From NCBI GenBank assembly GCA_023715865.1, contig JAMBOW010000001.1:496001-560000 (forward strand): 64,000 nt of DNA, given 5' to 3'. The stretch comes from Neobacillus mesonae. GTDB lineage: Bacteria > Bacillota > Bacilli > Paenibacillales > Paenibacillaceae. Numbering within the stretch: position 1 is the first letter of the stretch; each line of letters starts with the position of its first letter. The notes under the pieces are model-generated. The model saw only the letters and a list, made by a program, of their open reading frames with translations, searched no databases and was not told where the DNA came from. Position numbers and translations under genes: made by a program. Shown piece by piece: positions 63,700-64,000 of this stretch.

Positions 63700-64000
63700 A
63701 GGGGTCGCCCTCCTTGTACCCGGAGACATCAGGTTCTTTAACAAACAGACGTAAATAATGACGCCCGTATACACGAATATCAGACATATAGATCAGAATA
63801 CAAAAAAGTCCGCATACGACCCCGGCCATCCCAAAAAAAGAGGCGAGAAGAATAATAGGATACTTAACTACGCGGATTGCGAAACTCATAGCATTAATGG
63901 GGATAAGGAAATTAGAAATGGCGACTGCAGATGTAATGACAACCATAATGCTGCTGATCATCCCTGCTTGCTGTGCCGCTTGTCCAAGGATGAGTCCTCC
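63695..64000 (-). CDS. GerA-type germinant receptor subunit, C-terminal part
   Basis: Only the last 101 residues are present; the gene continues beyond the right edge. The sequence begins GGLILGQAAQQAGMISSIMVV, then AVAISNFLIPINAMSFAIRVVKYP and a final helix, the conserved C-terminal membrane part of GerAA/GerKA proteins. It ends YKEGDPY. Together with the next two genes it forms an A-B-C germinant receptor operon in the usual order, with overlapping junctions. Confidence 0.88.
   Translation of the reverse strand, partial: GGLILGQAAQQAGMISSIMVVITSAVAISNFLIPINAMSFAIRVVKYPIILLASFFGMAGVVCGLFCILIYMSDIRVYGRHYLRLFVKEPDVSGYKEGDPY

Noticed and set aside
1-64000. CRISPR arrays, tRNA/rRNA genes, insertion sequences, prophage
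   Set aside because: No regularly spaced repeats, no cloverleaf-like or rRNA sequences and no transposase, integrase or phage structural motifs were seen.

Overview
The window looks like chromosomal DNA of an endospore-forming, low-to-mid GC Bacillota, most likely Paenibacillus or a close relative. The signs are strong AGGAGG-type ribosome binding sites, frequent TTG and GTG starts, a T-box leader, a tricistronic gerA/B/C-type germination locus, YesM/YesN-type two-component genes beside a sugar ABC importer, several secreted proteins with copper-amine-oxidase-like 'stalk' domains, and SLH domains. No rRNA, tRNA, CRISPR array, insertion sequence or prophage was recognised. Nearly every gene cluster ends in a clear intrinsic terminator.

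Layout. 1-6.4 kb: arabinan/arabinoside use (GH127, divergent AraC regulator, secreted GH43 arabinanase with a cre-like site). 6.4-10 kb: AraC regulator plus DMT exporter, then a BCCT betaine-type transporter. 10-16.3 kb: small housekeeping and accessory genes (stalk-domain protein, PsiE, MerR regulator, DUF554, aldo/keto reductase, membrane-anchored Mrr-like nuclease) and a GNAT acetyltransferase behind a T-box riboswitch. 16.3-19.6 kb: an ABC exporter behind a nine-codon leader peptide and attenuator-like RNA, then a convergent MFS drug-efflux-type gene. 19.8-35.5 kb: RNase J, oxidoreductases, a secreted RCC1/stalk protein, a subtilase, a serine beta-lactamase-fold/SLH surface protein, DMT transporters, a phosphoesterase and a DeoR regulator. 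36.3-44.4 kb: sugar ABC importer (two permeases and a lipoprotein, no ATPase), response regulator, sensor kinase and GH88 unsaturated glucuronyl hydrolase, together a system for taking in and opening polysaccharide-lyase products. 45-48.6 kb: a heterodimeric ABC exporter with one degenerate ATP site. 50-55.5 kb: sulfatase with a divergent AraC regulator, an EmrE-type transporter, a GNAT, and a Na+/H+ antiporter whose 5' leader carries a terminator. 55.8-59.9 kb: a five-gene sugar-acid operon (split UxaA dehydratase, two SDRs, FAH-family hydrolase). 60-61.4 kb: a WXG100-type putative type VII secretion substrate and a DUF4176 partner. 61.5-64 kb: gerC, gerB and partial gerA.

Most noteworthy: (i) the leader-peptide attenuator at 16321-16545; (ii) the T-box controlling an acetyltransferase rather than a synthetase or biosynthesis gene; (iii) the split-UxaA/SDR/SDR/FAH operon; (iv) the terminator-bearing leader of the antiporter; (v) the WXG100/DUF4176 pair; (vi) three genes whose ideal Shine-Dalgarno sequence points to ATT or ATA instead of a normal start codon, two of them otherwise intact. 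Functions are read from motifs and family knowledge; no database search was run.
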